A stretch of DNA of 64,000 nucleotides from an uncultured Desulfobacteraceae bacterium. Its GTDB lineage: Bacteria > Desulfobacterota > Desulfobacteria > Desulfobacterales > UBA5852. Positions 7,532 to 16,663 of this stretch are shown here, piece after piece. The notes under the pieces are model-generated. The model worked only from the letters and a program-made list of their open reading frames with translations. It made no database searches and was not told where the DNA came from. The stretch lies in assembly GCA_913060875.1 (NCBI GenBank), contig CAJXSL010000019.1, positions 24,999-88,998 of the forward strand, read 5' to 3'. The translations under genes and the position numbers were made by a program. How positions within the stretch are numbered: the stretch's first letter is position 1; the number at the start of each line of letters is the position of its first letter.

Positions 7532-8722
7532 TTGGATTTCACCGTATCGAAAAAGATGCAAACCGTCGTCGGCATGATCGACGAATTTGTGGACAAGGAA
7601 CTCATCCCCCTGGAGCCTGTTTTTCTGCGGGGTGATATGGATGTGCTGGAGAAGGAAATCAAGGACCGGCAGCGGCTGGTCAAACAGATGGAGCTCTGGG
7701 CGCCGAACCATCCGGTTGAATACGGCGGCATGGGCCTCGATTTGATGGAGCATGCCCTGGTGTCCGAAGCCCTGGGCCGCACCCCGCTGGGCCACTATAC
7801 CTTCGGCTGCCAGGCCCCGGACGCCGGCAACGCCGAAATCCTGCACCTTCACGGCACACCGGAACAGAAAGAGCGCTATTTAAAACCGCTGATTCAGGGA
7901 GACATCCGGTCCTGCTTCTCCATGACCGAGGTGGAGCTGCCCGGTTCCAATCCCCTCATGATGGATACCACCGCCGTGAAGGACGGGGACGACTATGTGA
8001 TCAACGGCCAGAAATGGTACACCACCTCGTCGGACGGGGCCGAATTTGCCATCGTCATGGCCGTGACCAATCCGGAAGCCCCACCCTATCTTCAGGCCAG
8101 CATGATCATCGTGCCCACTGACACGCCCGGGTTCAACCAGGTCCGCTGCATCCCGGTCATGGGGGAATCCGGAACCGGCTACTTCAGCCACGGCGAGATC
8201 CTCTACCAGTCCTGCCGGGTCCCCCAAAGCAATCTCCTGGGGCCCGAAGGGCACGGTTTCGTCATTGCCCAGGAGCGGCTGGGGCCAGGCCGCATTCACC
8301 ACTGCATGCGCTGGATCGGCATCTGCAACCGGGCCCTGGATCTCATGTGCCAGCGGGCGGCCACCCGGCCGATCGCCCCCGGACGAACCCTCGGGACCAA
8401 ACAGATCATCCAGGCCTGGATTGCCGAAAGTGCCGCCGAAATCCAGGCGGCCCGGCTTTCGGTTCTGCATGCTGCCTGGAAAATGGAGGTGGAAAGCCAC
8501 AAGGCGGCCCGCCGGGAGATTTCCCTCATCAAATTCCTGACGGCCAACGCCATGATGAACGTCATCGACCGGGCTCTCCAGGTGCATGGGGGGCTGGGCA
8601 TGACCGACGATACCATCCTGGCCTTTCTCTACCGTCATGAGCGGGCCGCCCGAATTTACGACGGCGCCGACGAAGTGCACAAAATCTCGGCTGCCAAGCA
8701 AATTTTGAAGGACTATGCGTAA
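7532..8722 (+). CDS. Acyl-CoA dehydrogenase, ACAD11-like
   Basis: A 396-aa flavoprotein with the acyl-CoA dehydrogenase fold. The C-terminal signature ARIYDGADEVHK resembles ACAD10/11-type enzymes, in which Asp-Glu-Val-His replaces the usual Tyr-Glu-Gly-Thr. In Pseudomonas putida an enzyme of this type (LvaC) converts a phosphorylated 4-hydroxyacyl-CoA made by a kinase (LvaA). A matching kinase is encoded at 13132-14199. The start is TTG at 7532, supported by AGGAG at 7521-7525; no ATG fits. Assignment to the general family is firm, the 4-hydroxyacyl role is inferred. Confidence 0.88.
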   Translation: MDFTVSKKMQTVVGMIDEFVDKELIPLEPVFLRGDMDVLEKEIKDRQRLVKQMELWAPNHPVEYGGMGLDLMEHALVSEALGRTPLGHYTFGCQAPDAGNAEILHLHGTPEQKERYLKPLIQGDIRSCFSMTEVELPGSNPLMMDTTAVKDGDDYVINGQKWYTTSSDGAEFAIVMAVTNPEAPPYLQASMIIVPTDTPGFNQVRCIPVMGESGTGYFSHGEILYQSCRVPQSNLLGPEGHGFVIAQERLGPGRIHHCMRWIGICNRALDLMCQRAATRPIAPGRTLGTKQIIQAWIAESAAEIQAARLSVLHAAWKMEVESHKAARREISLIKFLTANAMMNVIDRALQVHGGLGMTDDTILAFLYRHERAARIYDGADEVHKISAAKQILKDYA

Positions 8723-8734
8723 AACGAAAGCCAT

Positions 8735-8905
8735 AAGCAGCCACTGATTGACACGGACAGACACAGATAGAACAAAATAAAGTTTACTATGAAGAACATG
8801 AAGGGCTTGAAGGAAATCAATGGGACACAGATGAACACGGATAAACACTGATAAATCAAAACCAAGAATTCACCACGAAGGACACGAAGAGCAAGAAGAG
8901 CAAGA
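8735..8905. repeat. Repeat island after the acyl-CoA dehydrogenase gene
   Basis: GACACGGACAGACACAGAT, then ATGAAGAACATGAAGGGC, GGGACACAGATGAACACGGA, and CACGAAGGACACGAAGAG follow one another. Only the forward arms are present; the other side of the gap is taken by a different hairpin element (9012-9147). Confidence 0.65.
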
Positions 8906-9011
8906 AGAAAAGATCCGTATTTTTGTTTGTAACACAGAAAATTTTTCGCCCTGCACCTAAAAATGTAAATTTGAACAGACCAGAATTTTGGAACTTCAAA
9001 CGCGTAATGTG

Positions 9012-9147
9012 GCTGTTAGCAGGCAGTAGGTTTTGGTTCCGGGCAAGGCCGCAGCCCATTGGACACCGCAGGCGTAGCAGCGCTACGTCGAGGACGTACG
9101 ATGGGCGAGAACGCCGCCCGGGGGCAAAAGATGCTGCCTGGTAGCAG
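9012..9147. repeat. Structured hairpin element, family H (copy 1)
   Basis: Outer arms CAGGCAG (9020-9026) and CTGCCTG (9134-9140) enclose the conserved blocks TAGGTTTTGGTTCC, GGCAAGGC and GGCAAAAGAT and a central mini-hairpin CGTAGCAGCGCTACG. It shares its inner blocks with copies at 29287, 41157 and 63670, while the arms are unique to it. Confidence 0.7.
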
Positions 9148-9174
9148 TCACCCAAAACAGGGGAACTAAAAAAA

Positions 9175-10989
9175 ATGGCCCAACAAATTGCCGACCGCCG
9201 CGACATTGACTTTGTTTTGCATGAAATGCTCCAGATCGAGAGGCTGACCGAAGCGGAAATGTTCAGCGAGTTCAACCGCAAAACCTTTGATCTCATTCTC
9301 AACGAAGCCCGGCGCTTTGCCATCAAGGAGATGCTGCCCACCTACGAGGAAGGGGACCGGGTGGGCGTCCGCTACGAGGGCAACGGTACGGTCAAGGTGC
9401 CGGAGAGCTTTCACCGGGTACACGAACTCTATCTGGAAAGCGAATGGACCGCCCCGGCCATGAATCCCGAATACGGCGGCCAGGGCCTCCCCCACTCCCT
9501 GACCGTAGCGGTGGACGAATACCTCATGGGCGCCAACTGGGCCATCAGCGCCTATGGCTCCATGGGAGCCGGCACCGGCTACATGATCGAAAACTACGGT
9601 ACGGGCGACCAGAAAAAAACCTACCTGAAAAAGCTCTATACCGGGGAATGGGGCGGCACCATGCTGCTCACCGAATCCGACGCCGGCTCCGACGTGGGCA
9701 ACCTGTCCACCAGCGCGGTGCGCAACCCCGACGGCACCTATTCCCTCACCGGCAACAAGATTTTCATCACCAATGGCGAGCATGACCTGGTGGACAACAT
9801 CATCCACCCGGTGCTGGCCCGCATCGAGGGGGATCCGGCCGGCACCAAGGGGATTTCCATCTTCATCGTGCCGAAATACTTCGTCAATCCCGACGGCAGC
9901 CTCGGGGATCGCAACGACATCGTCTGCACCGGTGTGGAAGAAAAACACGGCATCCATGCCAGTGCCACCTGCAGCATGGCCCTGGGCACCAAGGGCCAAT
10001 GCATCGGCTACCTGCTGGGGGAAGAACGGCAGGGCATGAAAATCATGTTCCAGATGATGAACGGCGCCCGTCTGGGCACCGGGATGCAGGCCCTGGCCCA
10101 TGCTTCCACGTCCTACCTGCACGCCCTGGACTACGCCCGCAAACGCATCCAGGGCCGCGACCTGGAGGATTTCCAGAATCGCGATGCCCAACCCGTGGCC
10201 ATTATCCGGCACCCGGATATCCGCCGCAATCTTTTGTGGATGAAAGCCCACGTCGAAGGCCTGCGGGCCCTGATCTACTACTGCTGGAACCTTACGGATC
10301 GGGCCAAAATCGCCGCATCGGAAGAAGAGCAGACCCAGTTGATGGCTCTGGTGGACCTCATCACACCGATCATCAAAGGCTACGGCAGCGAACGCGGCTA
10401 CGACGTTTGCGTCCAGGCGATTCAGGTTTTCGGCGGTGCCGGCTACACACGGGACTACCCGGTGGAGGCCATTGCCCGGGACTGCAAGATCACCAGCATT
10501 TTCGAGGGCTGCACCGGCATCCAGGCGCTGGATTTATTGGGCCGCAAGCTGGGCATGAACAAAGGGGCCCTCTATATGGATTTTCTCGGAAAAATGAAAG
10601 AAGCGGCCGCCGCCGGCAAAACGGTACCGGCAACGGCCGACATGGCCGAACGCTTCGATGGGGTCGTGGACCGCCTGGGCCAGATCGCGCTGGGTCTTGG
10701 GCAGGCCGCCATGTCGCCCAAGTTCAAGGCCGCGTTTTCCCATTCCGTGCCCTTTCTGGAGGCCATGGGAGACGTCACGATGGCCTGGATGCTGCTGTGG
10801 CGGGCCACCGTGGCGGCGGAAAAGCTGGAAAACGCCAAGAAAAAAGACCAGCTTTTCTATCAGGGCCAGATCCAGACGGCGGAATTTTTCATTCGCACCG
10901 TCCTGCCGGTCGCACTTGGCAAAATGAACGCGATCGAAGATTGCTGCGATGCCGCGGTAGAGATTCAGGATGCCGCCTTCGGCGGCTGA
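9175..10989 (+). CDS. Acyl-CoA dehydrogenase, long (DmdC-like) type
   Basis: A 604-aa acyl-CoA dehydrogenase, about 200 residues longer than the classic enzymes, with the extra C-terminal helical domain seen in the DmdC-like/long acyl-CoA dehydrogenase group. The core motifs are LLTESDAGSDVGN near 163-175 and the catalytic Glu in SIFEGCTGIQALD near residue 446. It would oxidise a fatty or branched acyl-CoA and reduce EtfAB. Its N-terminal MAQQIADRRDIDF is the standard start of the group, with AGGGGA upstream. Substrate is not predictable. Confidence 0.92.
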   Translation: MAQQIADRRDIDFVLHEMLQIERLTEAEMFSEFNRKTFDLILNEARRFAIKEMLPTYEEGDRVGVRYEGNGTVKVPESFHRVHELYLESEWTAPAMNPEYGGQGLPHSLTVAVDEYLMGANWAISAYGSMGAGTGYMIENYGTGDQKKTYLKKLYTGEWGGTMLLTESDAGSDVGNLSTSAVRNPDGTYSLTGNKIFITNGEHDLVDNIIHPVLARIEGDPAGTKGISIFIVPKYFVNPDGSLGDRNDIVCTGVEEKHGIHASATCSMALGTKGQCIGYLLGEERQGMKIMFQMMNGARLGTGMQALAHASTSYLHALDYARKRIQGRDLEDFQNRDAQPVAIIRHPDIRRNLLWMKAHVEGLRALIYYCWNLTDRAKIAASEEEQTQLMALVDLITPIIKGYGSERGYDVCVQAIQVFGGAGYTRDYPVEAIARDCKITSIFEGCTGIQALDLLGRKLGMNKGALYMDFLGKMKEAAAAGKTVPATADMAERFDGVVDRLGQIALGLGQAAMSPKFKAAFSHSVPFLEAMGDVTMAWMLLWRATVAAEKLENAKKKDQLFYQGQIQTAEFFIRTVLPVALGKMNAIEDCCDAAVEIQDAAFGG

Positions 10990-11024
10990 TTTTTCACCCT
11001 GCAGTGCATGCAGAAAACCATAAT

Positions 11025-11300
11025 AGGACACTGATTACGAAGATAAACACGGATTAAAAAACACAAACCATATTTCACCATGAAGATCATGAAGGGTTTG
11101 AAGAGTAAAACCATATCCCCAAATACCTTCTCGAATTATACGGTGATTGGGCCTGCAAGGTGCGCTTTTTTTCGGGATTTTCGCTTTAATCAATTTGTCA
11201 CCGACAAATTGATTTCTTCATGATCTTCATGCCCTTCATGGTAAACGGTGTTGGTTTTTCAGTATCTGTGTCCATCCGTGTTCATCAGTGTCCCATAAAT
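11025..11300. repeat. Intergenic repeat island in inverted arrangement
   Basis: Forward units GGACACTGATTACGAAGATA and CACCATGAAGATCATGAAGG at the left are mirrored at the right by CTTCATGATCTTCATGCCCT and ATCTGTGTCCATCCGTGT, ending about 20 nt before the next start codon. No gene is seen. Confidence 0.72.
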
Positions 11301-11313
11301 AAGGAGTAATACC

Positions 11314-12183
11314 ATGACCATCGACGACATCAAAAAAATCTGCGTGGTAGGCGCCGGCAACATGGGGCACCAGATTGCCCTGCTGTGTGCCCTGAACGGT
11401 TTCGAAACGGCCTGCACCGACATCGACAAAAAAACCCTCGACAAGGCGATTGCCTTTGCCGATCAATACCTCCCCGGCCGGGTGGCCAAGGGCAAACTGA
11501 CCGAACAGGAAGCCCAGGATGCCCGCAACCGGCTCTCCTTCAAATCGCAACTGGCCGAAGCCGCTAAAGACGCGGATTACGTGATCGAAGCCGTGGTGGA
11601 AGTGCTGGCCATCAAGCGACAGATCTATGCCGATCTCGACAAACTGACGCCAGCGCATGCCATCCTGGCCACGAACAGCTCCGCCATTGTCAGTTCCAAG
11701 ATTGCGGATGCCACCAACCGTCCCGACAAGGTCGTCAACCTGCACTTTTTCAACCCCGCCCTGGTCATGAAGCTGGTGGAAGTGGTCCAGGGCCCGCATG
11801 TGTCCGGGGAGACGGCGGATCTTTCCATGCAACTGTGCGACAAACTCGGCAAAGTGCCCGTGCGCCTGAATAAGGAAGTCGAAGGTTTTTTGCTGAACCG
11901 CATCTTCTTTGCCATTTTCAAGGAAGCCGAATGGCTGCTGGAGATGGGTGTCGCCTCGGTGGAAGACATCGACAAGGCCTGTGTTTTTGGCGCCGGCCAC
12001 CCCATGGGCCCTTTCCGCCTGATGGACCTCACCGGCATCGATCTGGCCTACACCATGGGCATGGAAGCCTTCAAGCGTTCCGGCGACCGCCAGGATCTGC
12101 CGTCGCCCAGTATTGTCGAACATTTTGTGAAGGGGGAATACGGCCAGAAAACCGGGCGGGGGTGGTACGACTACGGGAAATAA
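11314..12183 (+). CDS. 3-hydroxyacyl-CoA dehydrogenase
   Basis: A 289-aa NAD-dependent enzyme of the 3-hydroxybutyryl-CoA dehydrogenase type. The Rossmann motif VVGAGNMG lies at residues 11-18, followed by an acidic TDID at the end of the second strand, which favours NAD. NSSAIVSS and LHFFNP near residues 120-150 are family signatures. The C-terminal helical domain ends with TGRGWYDYGK. It catalyses the third step of beta-oxidation. It has a strong AAGGAG site and lies downstream of the long acyl-CoA dehydrogenase gene. Confidence 0.93.
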   Translation: MTIDDIKKICVVGAGNMGHQIALLCALNGFETACTDIDKKTLDKAIAFADQYLPGRVAKGKLTEQEAQDARNRLSFKSQLAEAAKDADYVIEAVVEVLAIKRQIYADLDKLTPAHAILATNSSAIVSSKIADATNRPDKVVNLHFFNPALVMKLVEVVQGPHVSGETADLSMQLCDKLGKVPVRLNKEVEGFLLNRIFFAIFKEAEWLLEMGVASVEDIDKACVFGAGHPMGPFRLMDLTGIDLAYTMGMEAFKRSGDRQDLPSPSIVEHFVKGEYGQKTGRGWYDYGK

Positions 12184-12187
12184 AAAT

Positions 12188-12412
12188 TTGGGACACGGAT
12201 GAACACGGATAAACACTGATAGAAAGTCAAAATCAATAGAATACCATGAAGATCATGAAGGACTTGAAGGGGAATAAGGGCCAAGCTCAAAGCGTCAAGC
12301 TGAAAGGTTAAACCCACAACCAAAAAGATTATACATCGGTTTTGCCGTTCCTTTCAGCTTTCAGCTTGACGCTTCTCCCACAATCTGTGCGCATCTGTGT
12401 CCTATTTACCAC
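12188..12412. repeat. Intergenic repeat island with nested inverted arms
   Basis: Order: GGGACACGGATGAACACGGA, CATGAAGATCATGAAGGA, AGCGTCAAGCTGAAAGGTT, an AT-rich centre, then CCTTTCAGCTTTCAGCTTGA and ATCTGTGCGCATCTGTGTCC. All three motif families are present and two are mirrored. Confidence 0.75.
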
Positions 12413-12427
12413 CATTTAAGGACTTAA

Positions 12428-13135
12428 ATGAATTACCAGCAATTCCAAAAATCCATCAACGTCTCCAAAGAGCAGCTCTATCGCGAGATCTACCTGGCCA
12501 ACCGGGATCAGATTCAGGTCAAAAAGGAAGAAACGGTTATCCGCAACCTTGCCCGCATCTTCGATGCCGCCCTCAAAATCAGCAATGAAAAAGGCTTTCA
12601 GGCCATGAGCATGCGGGATTTCAGCAAGGAAACCGCCCTTAGCATGGGGGCCCTCTACTCCTACTTTGCCAGCAAGGACGAATTGCTGGACATGATCCTG
12701 CGTCAGGGCCGCCAGTTGGTCGTGCGGATCCTCAATGCGCATATTCAACCCATCAGCGATCCGGTCACCAAACTCGAGGCCGCTATCCGCATCCATATTT
12801 ACCTGAGCGAGGCGCTGCAACCCTGGTTCTATTTTTCCTTCATGGAAGTAAAAAATATGAGTCCCGCCGAGAAGGAAAATACGGTTGCCGGCGAACTCTA
12901 TACCGATCAAATCTTTGCGGATATTCTCAGCGAAGGACAGGCCGCCGGTCATTTTGCAGCCCGCGACCCCCAGCAAAGCGCCAGCGGCATCAAAGCGCTT
13001 TTACAGGACTGGTATGTCAAGCGCTGGAAGCACGCGCGCCGGCAAACCGATGTGGATGACTATGCCGATTTCATTGTCGATTTCGTCATGGCCTATCACC
13101 TCGTCGCCAACGGCAAGAAAGGACAACGGCCATGA
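12428..13135 (+). CDS. TetR/AcrR family transcriptional regulator
   Basis: A 235-aa regulator. The helix-turn-helix is near residues 35-75 (FDAALKISNEKGFQAMSMRD, then LSMGALYSYFASKDELL), about 25 residues further in than usual because of an N-terminal extension. The C-terminal ligand domain is not informative, but context suggests an acyl-CoA effector. Its stop overlaps the start of the kinase gene by 4 nt. The palindrome at 6417-6430 between etfB and the phosphatase gene is a candidate target. No operator was seen at its own promoter. Confidence 0.9.
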   Translation: MNYQQFQKSINVSKEQLYREIYLANRDQIQVKKEETVIRNLARIFDAALKISNEKGFQAMSMRDFSKETALSMGALYSYFASKDELLDMILRQGRQLVVRILNAHIQPISDPVTKLEAAIRIHIYLSEALQPWFYFSFMEVKNMSPAEKENTVAGELYTDQIFADILSEGQAAGHFAARDPQQSASGIKALLQDWYVKRWKHARRQTDVDDYADFIVDFVMAYHLVANGKKGQRP

Positions 13136-14199
13136 CCCTGTCGGATCAATCCCGGCCGATTCGGCCGGACGAAGGTCTCAACGAAGCGGCCCTGGAGGCC
13201 TTTCTCAGGGACAGCCTGCCGGGTCTCAAAGGGCCCATGACGGTCCGGCAGTTCCCCAGCGGATTTTCCAATCTCACCTATCACCTGCGAATCGGGAAGC
13301 GTGAATTTGTCCTGCGCCGACCGCCCTTCGGCACCAAAGCCAAAAGCGCCCATGACATGAAGCGCGAATTCAGCATCCTCAAGGCGCTGAAACCCCATTA
13401 TCCCTACTGCCCTGAAGCGCTTGTCTATACCGAAGACAATGCCATCCTGGGGTGCCCTTTCTACATAATGGAGCGCCTGCAAGGCATCATCCTGCGTAAA
13501 AATCTTCCGGAAGGCCTCTCTTTTTCCGCTGGGGATATGCATCAACTGTGTGAAACCCTGCTGGACGTCCTCGTGGAACTCCACCAGGTGGACTATCGCC
13601 AAGCCGGTTTCGACCGCATCGGCCACCCCGAAGGATACGTCCGCCGCCAGGTCGAAGGCTGGACCGGCCGTTACCGCAAGGCCCGCACGGACGACGCCCC
13701 TGATTTCGAAGCCGTCATGACCTGGCTGGCGGATCAAATGCCGCCGGATACGACCTCCCCGGCAATTATTCATAACGACTATCGGTTCGACAACGTGGTG
13801 CTGGAGGAAACCCGGCCCCGCAACATCATCGGCGTTCTCGATTGGGAAATGGCGACCGTGGGCGACCCCCTGATGGATCTCGGCAACACCCTGGCCTATT
13901 GGGTCCAGGCCGACGACAGCGAGGAACTCCAGGCCATGCGACTCATGCCCACCCACCTGGAAGGGGCCCTGACCCGGCGCGAACTGGTGGACCGCTATGC
14001 GGAGAAGACCGGCCGCGCGGTGGATGATTTTGCCTTCTACAGCGCCTTCGGCCTGTTTCGGCTGGCCGTCATCGCCCAGCAGATCTACTACCGCTACTAC
14101 CATGGCCAAACCAAAGACGAACGTTTCAAGATGCTCATCTTCGGCGTGCACATCCTGGAAAAGACCGCCAAGCGCGTCATGAACGAAGGATTTTTCTAA
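13132..14199 (+). CDS. ACAD10/11-type phosphotransferase (APH fold), probable 4-hydroxyacyl-CoA kinase
   Basis: A 355-aa kinase of the aminoglycoside phosphotransferase superfamily, matching the kinase half of ACAD10/ACAD11. The catalytic motif is IIHNDYRFDN (His214, Asp216, Asn221) and the metal motif VLDWEMATVGDPLMDL contains Asp237 and Glu239. An N-terminal SGFSNLTY acts as the nucleotide loop. LvaA of Pseudomonas putida is a described relative that phosphorylates 4-hydroxyvaleryl-CoA. Here it is a separate gene overlapping a TetR gene by ATGA. Antibiotic resistance is unlikely given the family branch. Confidence 0.88.
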   Translation: MTLSDQSRPIRPDEGLNEAALEAFLRDSLPGLKGPMTVRQFPSGFSNLTYHLRIGKREFVLRRPPFGTKAKSAHDMKREFSILKALKPHYPYCPEALVYTEDNAILGCPFYIMERLQGIILRKNLPEGLSFSAGDMHQLCETLLDVLVELHQVDYRQAGFDRIGHPEGYVRRQVEGWTGRYRKARTDDAPDFEAVMTWLADQMPPDTTSPAIIHNDYRFDNVVLEETRPRNIIGVLDWEMATVGDPLMDLGNTLAYWVQADDSEELQAMRLMPTHLEGALTRRELVDRYAEKTGRAVDDFAFYSAFGLFRLAVIAQQIYYRYYHGQTKDERFKMLIFGVHILEKTAKRVMNEGFF

Positions 14200-14206
14200 A
14201 ACGACT

Positions 14207-14425
14207 ATGGGACACTGATCAACACTGATAACACAGATAAAGTCTAAAACATCCTAAGGTTGTAAAAACACATTTTAACATCAATAGCATGAAAGTCCTG
14301 AACCCAATAGCTTTATAGACAGTTGGTTACGATGGTGATGCCACCAGGAAGATAACAAGAGATTGGAAGTAAACTAAAAACCTTCTTTAAAATCTGTGTA
14401 AATCTGCGTTCATCTGTGTCCTTAT
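14207..14425. repeat. Intergenic repeat island
   Basis: GGGACACTGATCAACACTGA sits right after the kinase stop, and ATCTGCGTTCATCTGTGTCC ends about 30 nt before the next start. The centre keeps only traces of the ATGAAG motif, so this copy is decayed. Confidence 0.6.
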
Positions 14426-14452
14426 CAATTCTAACCTACCAAAGGACAGCCA

Positions 14453-16597
14453 ATGCCTGACAATCCGCTCGAGACCATCATGGCGCCGCGCTCCATCGCC
14501 GTTGCCGGCGCCAGCAACAACCCCACCAAAATGGGGACCATCCAGTACCTGAACCTTCTGCACAGCGGCTTTCCCGGGCCGGTCTACCCCCTGCATCCCA
14601 AAGAAAAAGAGGTTTTCGGCGCCAAGGCGTATGCCCGCATCGAAGATCTGCCGGAGGTGCCGGACCTGGCCATGCTGGTGGTGCCCGGACGGGTGGTGCC
14701 GGATATGATCGAGCGGTTTGGCGCTCTCGGAACCCGCCATGCCGTCATCATCACCGCAGGCTTCAAGGAAACCGGTCCGGAGGGCCTGGACCGCGAAAAG
14801 GAATTGAACCAGGCCGCCCGCGCTCACGGCCTGCGGTTTTTGGGCCCCAACTGCATGGGGCTGGTCAACACCCACCTGCCTCTCAACGTGACCGCCGCCC
14901 CCCTGGTGTCGCCCCCCGGAAACCTTGGTCTGATATCCCAGAGCGGGACCTATATCACCCAGACCCTGAAATATCTCCACGAGAAGGGCGTGCGTCTCAG
15001 CAAGGCGGCCAGCGTGGGCAACGAAGCCAGCATCGACCTGGTAGACGTACTCGAATACCTGGGCGAAGACCCGCAGACCCGGGCCATCGGCATGTATATC
15101 GAGTGCATTCGACGCCCGGACCGCTTTCTGGATGCGGCCCGGCGCATTGCCCCGCACAAGCCCATCATTGCGCAATACGTGGGGGGCACAGCATCCGGAG
15201 CCCGCTCAGGGTCCAGTCATACCGGTGCCCTGGCCGGACCGGACGACATCTACGACGGCCTTTTCCGACAGGCGGGCATCCTCCGGGCCAACAGCATCGA
15301 AGACGTTTACCGCGTCGGGCAAGCGCTCTCCACCCAGCCGCTGCCCCGGGGCAAACGAGTTGCCATCCTGACCAACTCCGGCGGACCCGGAACCGCCATG
15401 GCCGATACCCTGGACCGCCTGGGCATGGAAATGCCGGCCTTCAGCCCATCCCTGCAGTCAAAACTCGGGGCCCTCCTGCCGGGACATGCCAGCGCCGCCA
15501 ATCCGGTGGACCTGACCTTCCATGTGGACATGACCCTGATGGTCCAAACCCTGCCGGAAACCATCCTCGCATCCGACGAAGTGGATGCCCTTCTGATTCA
15601 TGGCATCATGGACACCGGGTGGGCCGATCTGGCCTATCCGGTATTCAAGGATATCTTCAATATGAGCCAGGAAGAATTCCGGAAGGGCATGCAAGCCAAT
15701 GTCGAAAACCTCATTAAAATGCCGTCGCGGTGCAACAAACCGGTAATCGTCTCCTCTTTTTTTGGACGCAATGACCACGCCGCCCGCAGTTTGCAGGATG
15801 GCGGCATTCCGGTTTTCGACAGCCCGGAGAAGGCCGCGGCCGCCATGGCCGCTCTCAACGCCTATCGGGAAATCCAGGCCCGGCCGAAAGATGTCGCCCC
15901 TGCCGGCAACCCATCCTCATCTAAGGCCCGGCCGATATGGGAAAAAGCCGCTGACAGGGGATGGGACGAATTCCGTGCCAAAGAAATGCTGCGGGCTTAT
16001 AAGATCCCAACCTGCCGGGAAATTTTGGCGAAATCGAAAGCCGACGCCATCGACGCAGCCAAGGCCATCGGGTACCCCGTGGCGGTCAAAGGCTGCCACA
16101 CGAGCCTTGCCCACAAGACGGAACTAGGGGTCGTCCATCTCGACCTGGTGTCCGCCGACGGCGTCGCCGCAGCCTGCGCCGCCATTCGGGACAAATCGCC
16201 GGATGCGGATTTCCTGGTGTGTGAAATGGTGTCCGGCCACCGGGAGTTCATCGCGGGCGTTCACCGTCATCCCGGATTCCCCCCCTGTGTCCTCTTCGGC
16301 CTGGGGGGCGTCTTGACCGAAGCGCTTGAAGAGACCGCCATCCGCCTGGCGCCCTTGCGCCGCTCGGAAGCGCTGGAACAGATTGCCGCCATCCGTGCCC
16401 AGCCGCTCCTCGATGCGTATCGGGGTTGGCCGGCTGTCGACCGGGAGGCCCTGGCCGACATCCTGGTCCGGATCGGTCTGCTGGCCCTAGATTTTCCACA
16501 GATCGAGGCCATCGATCTCAACCCCATCCTCATCCGGGATGGCCAGCCGGTGGTGGTGGATGCCTTGTTTGAACAAGAAAAATCAATAGGACACTGA
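14453..16597 (+). CDS. Acyl-CoA synthetase, ADP-forming (fused subunits)
   Basis: A 714-aa fused NDP-forming acyl/acetyl-CoA synthetase. The CoA-binding domain is at about 10-130 (VAGASNNPTKMG). The ligase-like domain has the predicted phospho-histidine in SGSSHTGALAG (His256). The C-terminal ATP-grasp domain runs from about 495 to 710 (YPVAVKGCHTSLAHKTELGV). In anaerobes this enzyme conserves energy by converting acyl-CoA plus ADP and phosphate to acid plus ATP, or runs in reverse for activation. Its stop codon lies within a repeat unit (GGACACTGATTAACAC), so its last residues are repeat-derived. Confidence 0.93.
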   Translation: MPDNPLETIMAPRSIAVAGASNNPTKMGTIQYLNLLHSGFPGPVYPLHPKEKEVFGAKAYARIEDLPEVPDLAMLVVPGRVVPDMIERFGALGTRHAVIITAGFKETGPEGLDREKELNQAARAHGLRFLGPNCMGLVNTHLPLNVTAAPLVSPPGNLGLISQSGTYITQTLKYLHEKGVRLSKAASVGNEASIDLVDVLEYLGEDPQTRAIGMYIECIRRPDRFLDAARRIAPHKPIIAQYVGGTASGARSGSSHTGALAGPDDIYDGLFRQAGILRANSIEDVYRVGQALSTQPLPRGKRVAILTNSGGPGTAMADTLDRLGMEMPAFSPSLQSKLGALLPGHASAANPVDLTFHVDMTLMVQTLPETILASDEVDALLIHGIMDTGWADLAYPVFKDIFNMSQEEFRKGMQANVENLIKMPSRCNKPVIVSSFFGRNDHAARSLQDGGIPVFDSPEKAAAAMAALNAYREIQARPKDVAPAGNPSSSKARPIWEKAADRGWDEFRAKEMLRAYKIPTCREILAKSKADAIDAAKAIGYPVAVKGCHTSLAHKTELGVVHLDLVSADGVAAACAAIRDKSPDADFLVCEMVSGHREFIAGVHRHPGFPPCVLFGLGGVLTEALEETAIRLAPLRRSEALEQIAAIRAQPLLDAYRGWPAVDREALADILVRIGLLALDFPQIEAIDLNPILIRDGQPVVVDALFEQEKSIGH

Positions 16598-16622
16598 TTA
16601 ACACAGATAACACAGGTTTTTT
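16586..16622. repeat. 10-nt-period repeat overlapping the end of the synthetase gene
   Basis: GGACACTGATTAACACAGAT and AACACAGG follow on; the TGA of the upstream gene is inside the first unit. Confidence 0.65.
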
Positions 16623-16663
16623 TTAAAAAGTCAGAAAACAAGCGATGAGAAGGAGAGCCGCTC

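Noticed and set aside
9175..10251. 361-aa minus-strand frame opposite the long acyl-CoA dehydrogenase
   Set aside because: It is a shadow of a well-supported gene and has no known domain.
13132..14199. Aminoglycoside resistance gene
   Set aside because: The motifs match the ACAD10/11 kinase branch and the neighbours are acyl-CoA genes; resistance is unlikely.
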